This document shows positions 1 to 6,823 of a stretch of DNA of 13,563 nt, piece by piece. The first letter of the stretch is position 1. Each line of letters opens with the position of its first letter. The position numbers and the translations under genes are program-made. Under the pieces are notes generated by a model that worked only from the letters and a program-made list of their open reading frames with translations, ran no database searches and was not told the DNA's origin. The DNA is from Candidatus Dormiibacterota bacterium (lineage in GTDB: Bacteria > Chloroflexota > Dormibacteria > Aeolococcales > Aeolococcaceae). The DNA is taken from the NCBI GenBank assembly GCA_027451645.1, contig DAIDIX010000021.1:1-13563 (forward strand), in the 5' to 3' direction.

Positions 1-839
1 AACCAGCCACGTACAGTGCACCTGTGAATCCAGCTGCACTTCCCCTGGGTGATGGCCATACGAGCACCACGCCAAGGGTCGGATATGTCGATTCATGTAT
101 CACGAGCTTCAATGGACAGGGAGCAAACGGCATTGGACCATGGATCAATACAGCAACGGGAACATGGAACTCCACCACAAAGATGCACAGTGCTGGATCC
201 GTGCAGTGGCCAAATGCTTCCTATGCTGTCACAGTCCAGGGATCCACTCGGCTCATTGTGGGAAACGATCTCCCTGTGAACCATCCAACAGGAGTGTTTC
301 CCATCCAGTCCAGCGACCCTGCATACCAGTACGACAGGAACCCGAACAAGATCACTCCACAGTCCATCCGCTGGACACTCCCCCTCGACCCTTCCCCTGC
401 TGCTGCACCATCATGTCTTGGACTGGGACCCATTGGGATTCTCAGTGATGGTGTCGTCCTCTTCAATGCCCTTGATGCAAAAGGTCGGGATGGGGGAGCA
501 CGGGAAGTTTTCGACAATTGGGACGAGCACCCGAACAGTTCCGGCATGCTTCACCACCACACTCCTCCAGGTTTCATGGTCACTGCTGACACAGGATCGT
601 CAACCCTCATTGGCTACGCGCTTGACGGGTATGGCATCTACCTGGAGCGGGATCCCTCAGGAAACCTTCTCACAAACGAGGATCTCGATGCCTGCCATGG
701 GCGGACATCCCCAGTCATGTGGAATGGAACACTCCAGTCCGTGTACCACTATGATGTGACGCTCGAATATCCCTACACGCTCGGCTGCTACCACGGCACC
801 CCGATCGCGCTCCATCTCGGCGGGCCTCCACCTGCCTAG
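1..839 (+). CDS. YHYH-domain protein, 5' end cut off by the window
   Basis: The reading frame is open from the first bases of the window, so the GTG at 24 is probably not the start; a signal peptide or lipoprotein leader may lie upstream. The visible ~279 residues carry the hallmarks of the YHYH family, usually secreted proteins of unknown function: a DEHP...LHHHTPP segment, then GYALDGYGIYLE, then LDACHGRTSP, and near the C-terminus YHYD followed by PYTLGCYHG. The family is named for YHYH motifs. Here the first appears as LHHH and the second as YHYD, so both deviate at single positions. Asn, Pro, Ser and Thr are abundant, as in exported proteins. The family assignment is fairly sure; no reaction can be assigned. 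The next gene starts 113 bp downstream after a possible hairpin, so co-transcription is uncertain. Confidence 0.75.
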   Translation, partial: PATYSAPVNPAALPLGDGHTSTTPRVGYVDSCITSFNGQGANGIGPWINTATGTWNSTTKMHSAGSVQWPNASYAVTVQGSTRLIVGNDLPVNHPTGVFPIQSSDPAYQYDRNPNKITPQSIRWTLPLDPSPAAAPSCLGLGPIGILSDGVVLFNALDAKGRDGGAREVFDNWDEHPNSSGMLHHHTPPGFMVTADTGSSTLIGYALDGYGIYLERDPSGNLLTNEDLDACHGRTSPVMWNGTLQSVYHYDVTLEYPYTLGCYHGTPIALHLGGPPPA

Positions 840-889
840 GACCGGGCCATGTGGCGAGGTGCAGACAGCTCTTCCATGCCACAGCCGTG

Positions 890-925
890 GTCCCTGCAGC
901 TACGTTCCCCTCGCAACGCAGGGAC
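890..925 (+). terminator. Inverted repeat after the YHYH gene, possible terminator
   Basis: GTCCCTG (890-896) pairs perfectly with CAGGGAC (919-925). Inside it, CGTT (903-906) can pair with AACG (915-918), leaving a one-sided bulge and an 8-nt loop. A smaller CCAC/GTGG hairpin lies just upstream (about 879-890). No T-run follows, so this is a candidate intrinsic terminator or a leader structure for the kinase gene 27 bp downstream. Confidence 0.35.
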
Positions 926-951
926 TGCAGCAGTTCAGCGACGATTGAGCG

Positions 952-1617
952 ATGGAACACCACTGGACTCCGCCACTAGCCGAGCTTGTCCGCATGCTTG
1001 TCCCGAAGCGTGATCTCGAGTCCACGGAAGAGCGGCACATCATTGCCATTGCAGGTCCTCCAGGAAGCGGGAAATCAACACTTGCCACAGATCTCCAGAT
1101 GCTCCTTTCTGAAGTGCATGGACCTGTCGCACTCCTGCCAATGGATGGCTTTCACCTTCCCACTGCTGTCCTGCGGGAACTGGGAAAGGAACACATCAAG
1201 GGACATCCCTCAACGTTCGATGCTTCTGCATTCGTCACCTTCCTGGCTCAGGCACATCGTGGCAGCATTCCCCTTGCTGCCCCTTCCTTTGATCATGCAG
1301 TCGGTGAACCTGCAGCGAACGCACTTCCAATTCCCCTTCACACACGGATCATTCTCACAGAGGGAAACTACCTTCTCTCCCGGGATGCCCCATGGAGTGC
1401 AGTAGCAGGCTACTGCACAGCCTCCATCTTTCTCGATGTTTCGTGGCCAGTCTGCAGAATGCGGCTCATCCGAAGAAGGAAAGAAATTGGCCAGACATAC
1501 AAGTCCATTCTTGAATGGGTAGATGGCAGTGACCATGCGAACTACAGGTACGTGATGGAGCACTCCGATGCCTCGCAGTCCATCGCTGTCCAGGAGATGG
1601 ATGCTGACACAGAGTAA
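952..1617 (+). CDS. Nucleoside/uridine kinase-like P-loop kinase
   Basis: A 221-residue protein of the phosphoribulokinase/uridine kinase/pantothenate kinase superfamily, which transfers the ATP gamma-phosphate to a small metabolite in the cytoplasm. Residues 35-43 are the Walker A loop (GPPGSGKST). DGFH at 65-68 holds the likely substrate/Mg aspartate, KGHPSTFD at 83-90 is the conserved post-loop segment, and a TEGNYLL strand in the second half matches the family's usual EGNYLL. An arginine-rich stretch (RLIRRRKE) near residue 170 resembles the lid. Length fits YggC/Udk-like family members. An in-frame TGA at 946-948 directly precedes the ATG, so no longer start exists; the Shine-Dalgarno is weak. 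Substrate is unknown: uridine kinase, fructose-type sugar kinase or another nucleotide kinase are all possible. The gene converges on the oxidoreductase at 1693. Confidence 0.75.
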   Translation: MEHHWTPPLAELVRMLVPKRDLESTEERHIIAIAGPPGSGKSTLATDLQMLLSEVHGPVALLPMDGFHLPTAVLRELGKEHIKGHPSTFDASAFVTFLAQAHRGSIPLAAPSFDHAVGEPAANALPIPLHTRIILTEGNYLLSRDAPWSAVAGYCTASIFLDVSWPVCRMRLIRRRKEIGQTYKSILEWVDGSDHANYRYVMEHSDASQSIAVQEMDADTE

Positions 1618-1671
1618 TCTTCCATACCATCTCCCTTCTCAGGTTGTGAGCGTGTCACCAGAAAAACGGTC

Positions 1672-1686
1672 CTTCCTGCAGGGAAG
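1672..1686. terminator. Short inverted repeat in a convergent gap, weak terminator candidate
   Basis: CTTCC (1672-1676) pairs with GGAAG (1682-1686) around a 5-nt loop in the 75-bp gap between the convergent kinase and oxidoreductase genes. The stem is only 5 bp and lacks a T-run, so the placement is suggestive but the structure is weak. Confidence 0.2.
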
Positions 1687-1692
1687 ATGCAC

Positions 1693-2508
1693 TCACACCT
1701 GGTCAATGTACGGCATAACGCTGTCCCGAAGAACCTCGAATGGCTCTGCCTCACGGACATTTGGAAATGAGAGAACGCTCTGCTCCACTCCCGAGTCTGC
1801 AAGAGTTGTGAGGTATTCGAGGAGTGCTCCAGCAGAGGTGCTCCCCTCACGGCCATCCCGAGTGAGCAGCATCTCGACTGTGGAGTATCTGGGCACTGCA
1901 AGACGGGGTGAATGTGCCACCTGCACCCCATAGCCATACATCATGTCCGCCCCACCATCGGTTCCCACAGCATCCTCATCTTCTCCCTGGAACTGGGCTC
2001 CTGTCTCGAGTCCCGATGGGTCACGGATGAGAAGGTAGGAGGGAATCTCTGAACGTACAGCTTTCCCGACGAGTTCCATTCCTTCACTCCAGGTGGATGC
2101 GTCTGCTGTGCTCGTTCCCGAAGGCAGACTACCTGTCCCGTGATACGTGCGGATGAGTCCTCCAGCCCACACTGCATCAATCCCGAGCAGTGCCTGTCCC
2201 CAGGTCAGCTCATCAAGAGTATGAGCTGCACGAAGGAGATCCCTCGAGCTCCGGGTGCATCCTGCTGGCACATGGACACCAATGGCCACATTCCGAACAA
2301 TGCCCGAGATGTACCCAACCATGGACCAGGCATCGAAGACCCGAGGATGTCGTGCAGTGTCAGCAGCATCGGTGTATACCTCATCCGCCATCCAGATGCT
2401 GTTCACTGCTGCTTCATCTGCTGCTTCCAGCAGCTCATGAAATACTGCTGCTCCGAAGATGTCGCTGTCATCCCAAAGCTCATTGGGTACGAAGACTCCA
2501 AGTTTCAT
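1693..2508 (-). CDS. Luciferase-like (LLM class) flavin/F420-dependent oxidoreductase, divergent
   Basis: A 271-residue TIM-barrel oxidoreductase of the bacterial luciferase-like family; members oxidise or reduce substrates with FMN or coenzyme F420. The N-terminus MKLGVFVPNE is a typical first strand. EAADEAAVNSIWMADEVY (about 28-45) matches the usual A-E-x-x-G-F-x-S-x-W region, VAIGVHV at 74-80 is the next strand, and TLDELTWGQALLGIDAVWAGG (97-117) matches the TLDxLSxGRxxLGxGxGW hallmark. The C-terminal LADSGVEQSVLSFPN resembles the final barrel strand. The frame opens at 2634, but AGGAGG lies 8 nt before the ATG at 2508, giving the family N-terminus. It is shorter than the usual ~300+ residues and has an acidic, Gly/Asp-rich segment at about 165-195. 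Cofactor and substrate are unknown. Last gene of the minus-strand cluster. Confidence 0.7.
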   Translation of the reverse strand: MKLGVFVPNELWDDSDIFGAAVFHELLEAADEAAVNSIWMADEVYTDAADTARHPRVFDAWSMVGYISGIVRNVAIGVHVPAGCTRSSRDLLRAAHTLDELTWGQALLGIDAVWAGGLIRTYHGTGSLPSGTSTADASTWSEGMELVGKAVRSEIPSYLLIRDPSGLETGAQFQGEDEDAVGTDGGADMMYGYGVQVAHSPRLAVPRYSTVEMLLTRDGREGSTSAGALLEYLTTLADSGVEQSVLSFPNVREAEPFEVLRDSVMPYIDQV

Positions 2509-2747
2509 CCTCATTACCTCCTCTTTCCATGCCTCTAGCTTCCGTTTATGGAATCGGGCGTAGATACACAAGGGGTCAAGACTTTGGGGATGCGTTCCCT
2601 GCCAGCGCTCGTCACGATATGAGGTGAGATGCAACGTTCCGGGGGAGGAATATCTGCTAAACGTTGTTAATTGCTCTCACCATTTGTACGGCAAGCGTAC
2701 CATACATGACAATGCCCTGCAACGATTCTGAAAGATTGCTTCCTCCG
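2509..2747. other. Intergenic region upstream of the oxidoreductase gene
   Basis: This 239-bp gap separates the 2H phosphoesterase stop from the oxidoreductase start. It holds the strong AGGAGG ribosome site on the minus strand and a 5-bp perfect hairpin GTACG (2686-2690) / CGTAC (2696-2700). A TTGACC hexamer (minus strand, 2574-2579) resembles a -35, but the nearest CATAAA (2545-2550) is 23 bp away, too far for a standard promoter. A minus-strand open frame across it has no credible protein features. The gap size suggests the oxidoreductase has its own promoter. Confidence 0.4.
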
Positions 2748-3371
2748 TCAGGAAAGTCCCGAGTCACTGTGACCAAGAGGCGAACTTCGGAGAGCAAACG
2801 TTCTCGTTGCCTCACCTCCCGCAAACACTGCGAACCGGACCTGCTGGACACGTTCTCGTACGTGCGGAACTGCACTACTGCAGCATGCCTCTGCAATCTT
2901 CTTCCATTCTGCAGCTGGTATGCCATCCCCATATGCAAGGCTTATGTGGAATACATGCTCCTCCACAGTCCGGTGGGGGCCAAATGGAACAAACGACTCA
3001 GCCTTTGTTCGGGCCCGGAGTGACATGAACGCTGCAGCGAGGGAAGGTGTGGCTCGGCACCGGAGGTAGACCACCCGGAACGGATCGGGAAATGTCTCAA
3101 TGCCAAGCGTTTCAACAGCAATTGGCTGCTGTCGTGCAGCCCAGTCCTCGACTGCTCGCTCGATCATCCCGGCACGGCCAGGATCCGCATAGGAGCCAAG
3201 CGTGACATGGGGAAACACGGGGTAGGTTGCCGTAAGTGGAAGGTAGTCACAAATCCTCCTCTGTGCTGCAGTAAACACCTCACGAACAGCACCATTCGGC
3301 ACAACCATGACGAACTGCTTCCCATCAAGAGAAGCTGCAAGATCTGGGGCAGGGAGCGGTCTCTCAGCCAT
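2748..3371 (-). CDS. 2H phosphoesterase (2'-5' RNA ligase/cyclic phosphodiesterase family)
   Basis: A 207-residue protein with the two H-x-[T/S]-x motifs that define the 2H phosphoesterase superfamily: HVTL at 55-58 and HISL at 142-145. The two histidines form the active site that opens 2',3'- or 1'',2''-cyclic phosphates or handles 2'-5' RNA linkages. FVMVVPNG (20-27) is the usual first strand, and YPVFPHVTLGSY is typical. Length fits the family (about 170-210). The ATG follows a GGAGGAGG ribosome site with ~8 nt spacing, so the start is well supported. It lies in the minus-strand run with HhH and NudC genes. Bacterial members often have unproved physiological substrates; RNA cyclic phosphates, ADP-ribose cyclic phosphate or a nucleotide signal are possible. 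The ~20-residue tail after the last predicted strand looks unstructured. Confidence 0.75.
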   Translation of the reverse strand: MAERPLPAPDLAASLDGKQFVMVVPNGAVREVFTAAQRRICDYLPLTATYPVFPHVTLGSYADPGRAGMIERAVEDWAARQQPIAVETLGIETFPDPFRVVYLRCRATPSLAAAFMSLRARTKAESFVPFGPHRTVEEHVFHISLAYGDGIPAAEWKKIAEACCSSAVPHVRERVQQVRFAVFAGGEATRTFALRSSPLGHSDSGLS

Positions 3372-3513
3372 GAGTCCACTCCTCCTCCGTAACGCCCAAT
3401 AGGCATCCAGTACGAAGGTCTCCCCTCACTCTTCCTGGCATGCCAGCACATGGAGAAGTCCCAACCATGTACCAAGCGTAGGCGCACCTTCCGGACAGGA
3501 CACGTACAATTCC

Positions 3514-4227
3514 TCACGAAAGGACAGTGCATGCTTCCCCACCCGGGCAGTTGCGCACATGGCGGTGTGCGAGTGCACCCCTGACAAGACATGCCTCAAG
3601 ATCCCGCACATCCCAGCCTAAACATGCTGCGACATCATGGAGAACGTGTGGCGTGCCAGCAGCAAGTCCGAGATGGTCCGCCATCCAGAGTGCCCGCTCA
3701 TCATAGGGAATGTCTGCACACGGCAGCACACCACGGAGCTCCATCAGGAAGATCCGCACTGTTACTGCGCCCCAGCCCGGAAGCGCATCAAGAAGGTCAG
3801 CCCCCTCACCTGGTGTAGCAGCATTCCGGAGTACCTCAACGAATCTCCCGTGATACTGCCCATGCAGCACGGATCCAATTGCCTGCAGCCGTGTTGCTGT
3901 ACGGAAATCGTAGCGGACATAGTGTGCTGCATCGAGTAGTGCAACGATGCGGTCCCAGTCTACTGCAGGAGCTGATGCAACAGTGATGTGCTCAGCGCTG
4001 AGGAGCCGATATGCTGCGCATGCAGTTTCCGCATCGATACGGGTTCCGAACAGTGTTGCTGCTGTCATCCACTGGAGAATTCCCTCATCCCCAGCATCTG
4101 TGCATATGCCAAGCTCCACTGAATACCGCCCACCCCAATGCTCCAGCCGGTGTACACGAGCACATCCGCGAGATTCCGACACGAGGGACTTCTTCTGATC
4201 GGAATCCTTTGTCGTGAGCAGGACCAT
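3514..4227 (-). CDS. HhH-GPD (endonuclease III-like) DNA glycosylase homologue, divergent
   Basis: A 237-residue mostly helical protein with a helix-hairpin-helix at 145-167 whose hairpin reads LPGWGAVT (149-156), matching the LPGVGxKT signature of the endonuclease III superfamily. CADIPYDERA (170-179) falls where the catalytic aspartate of the VDTHV segment is expected (D172). At the lysine position of bifunctional glycosylases this protein has valine (V155), so lyase activity through that lysine is unlikely. Cysteines at 203, 213, 227 and 233 do not follow the C-x6-C-x2-C-x5-C spacing of the 4Fe-4S cluster. The ATG has an AAGGAG ribosome site with good spacing. It could be a monofunctional glycosylase, a structural DNA-binding protein, or a family I do not recognise. 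The HhH call is fairly sure, the reaction is not. Confidence 0.6.
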   Translation of the reverse strand: MVLLTTKDSDQKKSLVSESRGCARVHRLEHWGGRYSVELGICTDAGDEGILQWMTAATLFGTRIDAETACAAYRLLSAEHITVASAPAVDWDRIVALLDAAHYVRYDFRTATRLQAIGSVLHGQYHGRFVEVLRNAATPGEGADLLDALPGWGAVTVRIFLMELRGVLPCADIPYDERALWMADHLGLAAGTPHVLHDVAACLGWDVRDLEACLVRGALAHRHVRNCPGGEACTVLS

Positions 4228-4303
4228 GGGGAATCTCCTTCTTCATCCCCTGGGCTTTCCACCTGTATCATGCGCGGATTCGACAGGTTTCGCGAGCCTC
4301 GTG

Positions 4304-5236
4304 TCAGCGGATGTCGCCATCCGGCTCATCCATCCACGACCGGATGAGGTGGGAAGCAACAGACACCGGTGGAGGAAGCTCCATCGTTCCCCGCTCAACC
4401 TCCGTGCGGAGCGTCCTCCTCTCAATCCACTCCAGGACACGATGCTCCTCGTTGAGCACAATCTCCTTTGCACGATGGGGATGGACGTAGACGCGGAAGC
4501 CGAGCATGAGTGACCGGGGAAATGGCCAGGGCTGCGAGATCACGTATTCGATTCTGTCAACTTCGAGCCCACTCTCTTCGCGAATCTCCCTACGCACTGC
4601 AGTCTCTGCAGATTCCCCCGGCTCGACAAATCCTGCAAGGGGAGACCAGCGTGCTGCAGGTGCACCCTGGCGCTGGCCAAGAACACACCGATCACCATCT
4701 GTCACAAGCATGATGACTGCAGGATCCGTCCGTGGAAAATGCTCAGCCCTGCACACAGGACAGCTTCGCAATGACCCCCCAAGGCTCCGTGCTGTCTCCG
4801 CTCCACATGATGTGCAGTACAGGCTCGACTGATGCCAGTGCTCATAGGCAACTGCAGCACAGGCAATGGCTGCCTCCTCGGGAGTGAGGGAGGCGGGAAG
4901 CAATCTGAGGGAAACATAGTCTCTCTCAGATGCAGATCCATCATCTGGCATGCTCCAGAAATAGTGGCCCGATGCATCACGACCAAGAAGTGTCGCCTGG
5001 TCTGCGACACCGTCGCGCCATCCTTCACGAAAGGCGAGCTTTCCTTCTGGTGTGACTGGCACTGAGCCGTCCTTACGGACCGGAATCACACGCGATCCCT
5101 GTGCTGCCCACGCTTCAGCAAGCTGCTCCTCATTTCCCCGCAATCTCTCGCAGCGGTCAAGGACCTCACGGAAGAAGGGCAGCTCATGAAGCATCCACTC
5201 CTCAAATGATGTCCCCTGTCTGAAACGGCTGCTCAT
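4304..5236 (-). CDS. nudC: NAD(+) diphosphatase / RNA deNADding Nudix hydrolase
   Basis: A 310-residue Nudix enzyme of the NudC type, which hydrolyses NAD(H) to NMN(H) and AMP and removes NAD caps from RNA 5' ends. In order: a variable N-terminal domain; a zinc ribbon with C141, C144, C159 and C162; the HFPRTDPAVIML segment that joins ribbon to catalytic fold; a complete Nudix box (GX5EX7REUXEEXGU) at 202-224, with metal-binding glutamates E217, E220 and E221; and SQPWPFPRS at 234-242, the NudC-specific motif that distinguishes it from other Nudix families. LPPPVSVASHLI near the end is also family-typical. Length fits (E. coli NudC is a little shorter). The Shine-Dalgarno is weak, but ATG 5236 is the first suitable start. 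It follows DUF302 by 45 bp with a small hairpin between. Confidence 0.9.
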   Translation of the reverse strand: MSSRFRQGTSFEEWMLHELPFFREVLDRCERLRGNEEQLAEAWAAQGSRVIPVRKDGSVPVTPEGKLAFREGWRDGVADQATLLGRDASGHYFWSMPDDGSASERDYVSLRLLPASLTPEEAAIACAAVAYEHWHQSSLYCTSCGAETARSLGGSLRSCPVCRAEHFPRTDPAVIMLVTDGDRCVLGQRQGAPAARWSPLAGFVEPGESAETAVRREIREESGLEVDRIEYVISQPWPFPRSLMLGFRVYVHPHRAKEIVLNEEHRVLEWIERRTLRTEVERGTMELPPPVSVASHLIRSWMDEPDGDIR

Positions 5237-5260
5237 GGCACCATTCTGTCACGAGCTGGA

Positions 5261-5282
5261 GGATGCGCGGGTGGGCACATCC
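5261..5282 (-). terminator. Imperfect hairpin directly after the DUF302 stop codon
   Basis: GGATGCGC (5261-5268) and GCACATCC (5275-5282) form an 8-position stem with one C·A mismatch and a 6-nt loop. On the minus strand it begins at the TAG of the DUF302 gene and lies before the nudC start. There is no T-run. It may attenuate read-through into nudC or stabilise the upstream transcript. Confidence 0.3.
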
Positions 5283-5662
5283 TAAAGTGCATCAGCAACT
5301 GCATGAAGTGCAACCTGCACCTCCCGGGAAAGATCCGTGAGCCCGTCATTCTCCGTCTCACGAACCATGGCTGTGGGATCCTGGATGTCAATTTCCACTC
5401 CATCAGCGACTTCACGGACGACAACATTGCACGGGAGGAGTACGCCAAGCATCGGCTCAATCGCAATGCCCCTCGATGCAAAGTGCGGGTTGCATGCCCC
5501 GAGAATGCGATATGGCGCCTGCTCCACTCCAAGCTTCGCCCGCAGTGTGGCAGCAACATCGATATCGCTCAGCACACCAAACCCCTGGGATGCAAGAGCG
5601 GACTTCACCATCTCTATGACATCGGAGAATGGCTCATTCCGGTGGATCACGGTTGCATACAT
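5282..5662 (-). CDS. DUF302 family protein
   Basis: A 126-residue small soluble protein matching DUF302, a widespread alpha/beta domain of unknown biochemical role, sometimes found with redox or metal-handling proteins. Recognisable points are F-x-x-x-x-x-x-V-K-x-A-L-A-S-Q-G-F-G-V-L-S-D-I-D at about 12-35, YRILGACNPHFASR at 51-64 (the conserved I-x-x-x-C-N-P-x-x-A motif, with C57), and LLPCNVVVRE at 75-84 (the second conserved L-P-C-N-V-x-V motif, with C78). Both family cysteines are kept, which suggests a redox or metal-related function. AGAGAGG lies upstream of the ATG. A 20-bp near-palindrome sits just upstream and may be an operator or a leader hairpin. First gene of the minus-strand cluster and divergent from the aldo/keto reductase. 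Confidence 0.85.
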   Translation of the reverse strand: MYATVIHRNEPFSDVIEMVKSALASQGFGVLSDIDVAATLRAKLGVEQAPYRILGACNPHFASRGIAIEPMLGVLLPCNVVVREVADGVEIDIQDPTAMVRETENDGLTDLSREVQVALHAVADAL

Positions 5663-5669
5663 CGCCTCT

Positions 5670-5689
5670 CTTCAAACATGTGTTCGAAG
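5670..5689. promoter_or_regulatory. 20-bp near-palindrome in the divergent DUF302/aldo-keto reductase region
   Basis: CTTCAAACATGTGTTCGAAG matches its own reverse complement at 16 of 20 positions, i.e. CTTC-x-AACA/TGTT-x-GAAG half-sites. It lies 7 bp upstream of the DUF302 start codon and about 97 bp upstream of the aldo/keto reductase start, inside the only shared regulatory region. It could bind a dimeric regulator or form a hairpin next to the DUF302 ribosome site. No regulator is encoded nearby. Confidence 0.4.
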
Positions 5690-5785
5690 GGTATGTACCC
5701 CGGGAAAGGAAGCGGGAAACGGCATCGTCATGCGAATGCTTGGTGCTACCCTCAAGAAGGAACAGGCAACATGGAGGATATGCTC

Positions 5786-6769
5786 ATGGAGCAGCGCACG
5801 CTTGGTCAGGGTCTTGTCGTATCTGCACTCGGGCTCGGATGCATGGGAATGAGCCAGTCCTATGGTGCAGGCGATGATGCGGAATCGATTGCCACCATCC
5901 ACCGTGCCCTGGAGCTTGGCATCACGTTTCTTGACACAGCAGACATGTATGGTCCATTCACCAATGAACGTCTCGTGGGCAAAGCGATCGAGGGCCATCG
6001 TGATGAAGTCGTTCTTGCAACGAAGTTCGGCAATGAACGTCGGGAAGACGGAAGCTGGGTGGGCATCAATGGCCGTCCAGAATATGTCCGCCGTGCATGC
6101 GATGCGTCACTCACACGGCTTGGTGTCGAGTACATCGATCTCTACTACCAGCACCGCGTTGACCCCTCTGTTCCCATTGAAGAGACATGGGTTGCAATGA
6201 GCGAGCTTGTCACTGCTGGCAAGGTCCGGTATCTGGGAATCTCAGAGGCATCTGTGACGTCACTGCGGAAGGCGCATGCAGTCCATCCCGTTGCAGCAGC
6301 CCAGTACGAATACTCGCTCTTTACACGGGATATCGAGGAGGAGCACCTCCCTGCCTTCAGGGAACTTGGCATTGGCTGCGTACCGTACAGTCCTCTCGGA
6401 CGGGGATTCCTCACCGGCACGATCTCCTCACCAGAGCAGTTCGAGGAGACGGACTTCCGGAAGCACAATCCCCGCTTTGCTGGTGCGAACTTCGAACACA
6501 ACCAGCGGATTGCAGAGAAGATTGCTGCATTTGCTGCAGAACGTCATGTCACTCCAGCACAGATCGCTCTTGCATGGGTTCTTGCACAGGGAAAGGACAT
6601 TGTTCCCATTCCCGGAACAAAGCGGAGAGCTTATCTCGAGCAGAATGCTGCTGCATGCGACATCGAGCTTGATGCGAAGGATCTTGCAGTACTCGACGAC
6701 ATTGCACCACGTGGTGCAGTGCTCGGAGACCGCTACCCTGCAGAGCACATGTCCCGCGTTAACGTCTAG
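5786..6769 (+). CDS. Aldo/keto reductase (AKR13-like)
   Basis: A 327-residue cytosolic NADPH-dependent reductase of aldehydes or ketones with the (beta/alpha)8 aldo/keto reductase fold. The catalytic tetrad is complete: D50 and Y55 in DTADMYG, K80 in ATKFG, and H123 in YYQHR. VSALGLGCMGMS (12-23) is the first strand typical of the AKR13/YakC group. GKVRYLGISEAS and the YSLFTRDIE segment shape the pocket, VPYSPLGRGFLTG is conserved, and VPIPGTKR near the C-terminus binds the 2'-phosphate of NADPH. The open frame runs upstream to 5303, but that part is the antisense of DUF302. GGAGG lies 8 nt before ATG 5786; ATG 5771 with AAGGA is an alternative that adds five residues. Transcription ends at the strong hairpin at 6782-6816. 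Physiological substrate unknown. Confidence 0.92.
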   Translation: MEQRTLGQGLVVSALGLGCMGMSQSYGAGDDAESIATIHRALELGITFLDTADMYGPFTNERLVGKAIEGHRDEVVLATKFGNERREDGSWVGINGRPEYVRRACDASLTRLGVEYIDLYYQHRVDPSVPIEETWVAMSELVTAGKVRYLGISEASVTSLRKAHAVHPVAAAQYEYSLFTRDIEEEHLPAFRELGIGCVPYSPLGRGFLTGTISSPEQFEETDFRKHNPRFAGANFEHNQRIAEKIAAFAAERHVTPAQIALAWVLAQGKDIVPIPGTKRRAYLEQNAAACDIELDAKDLAVLDDIAPRGAVLGDRYPAEHMSRVNV

Positions 6770-6781
6770 GAACTGGACGCT

Positions 6782-6816
6782 CTCCTTCCCCGTTCCCATT
6801 CAGAACGGGGAAGGAG
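6782..6816. terminator. Strong bidirectional hairpin terminator
   Basis: CTCCTTCCCCGTTC (6782-6795) and GAACGGGGAAGGAG (6803-6816) are exact reverse complements, giving a 14-bp stem with a 7-nt loop. It sits centrally in the 54-bp gap between the convergent aldo/keto reductase and repeat-protein genes. No T-run follows on either strand, but stem strength and placement strongly suggest a shared terminator or transcript-end stabiliser. Confidence 0.75.
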
Positions 6817-6823
6817 TCTGCAG

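Noticed and set aside
2657..2938. 93-residue minus-strand open frame overlapping the 2H phosphoesterase 3' end, possibly a frameshifted C-terminus
   Set aside because: The 2H protein already has normal length and both catalytic motifs in its own frame, and the alternative frame shows no conserved motif.
5303..5785. Upstream extension of the aldo/keto reductase frame (161 extra residues)
   Set aside because: It is the antisense of the DUF302 gene, has no protein-like features, and a good ribosome site precedes the internal ATG at 5786 that begins the family N-terminus.
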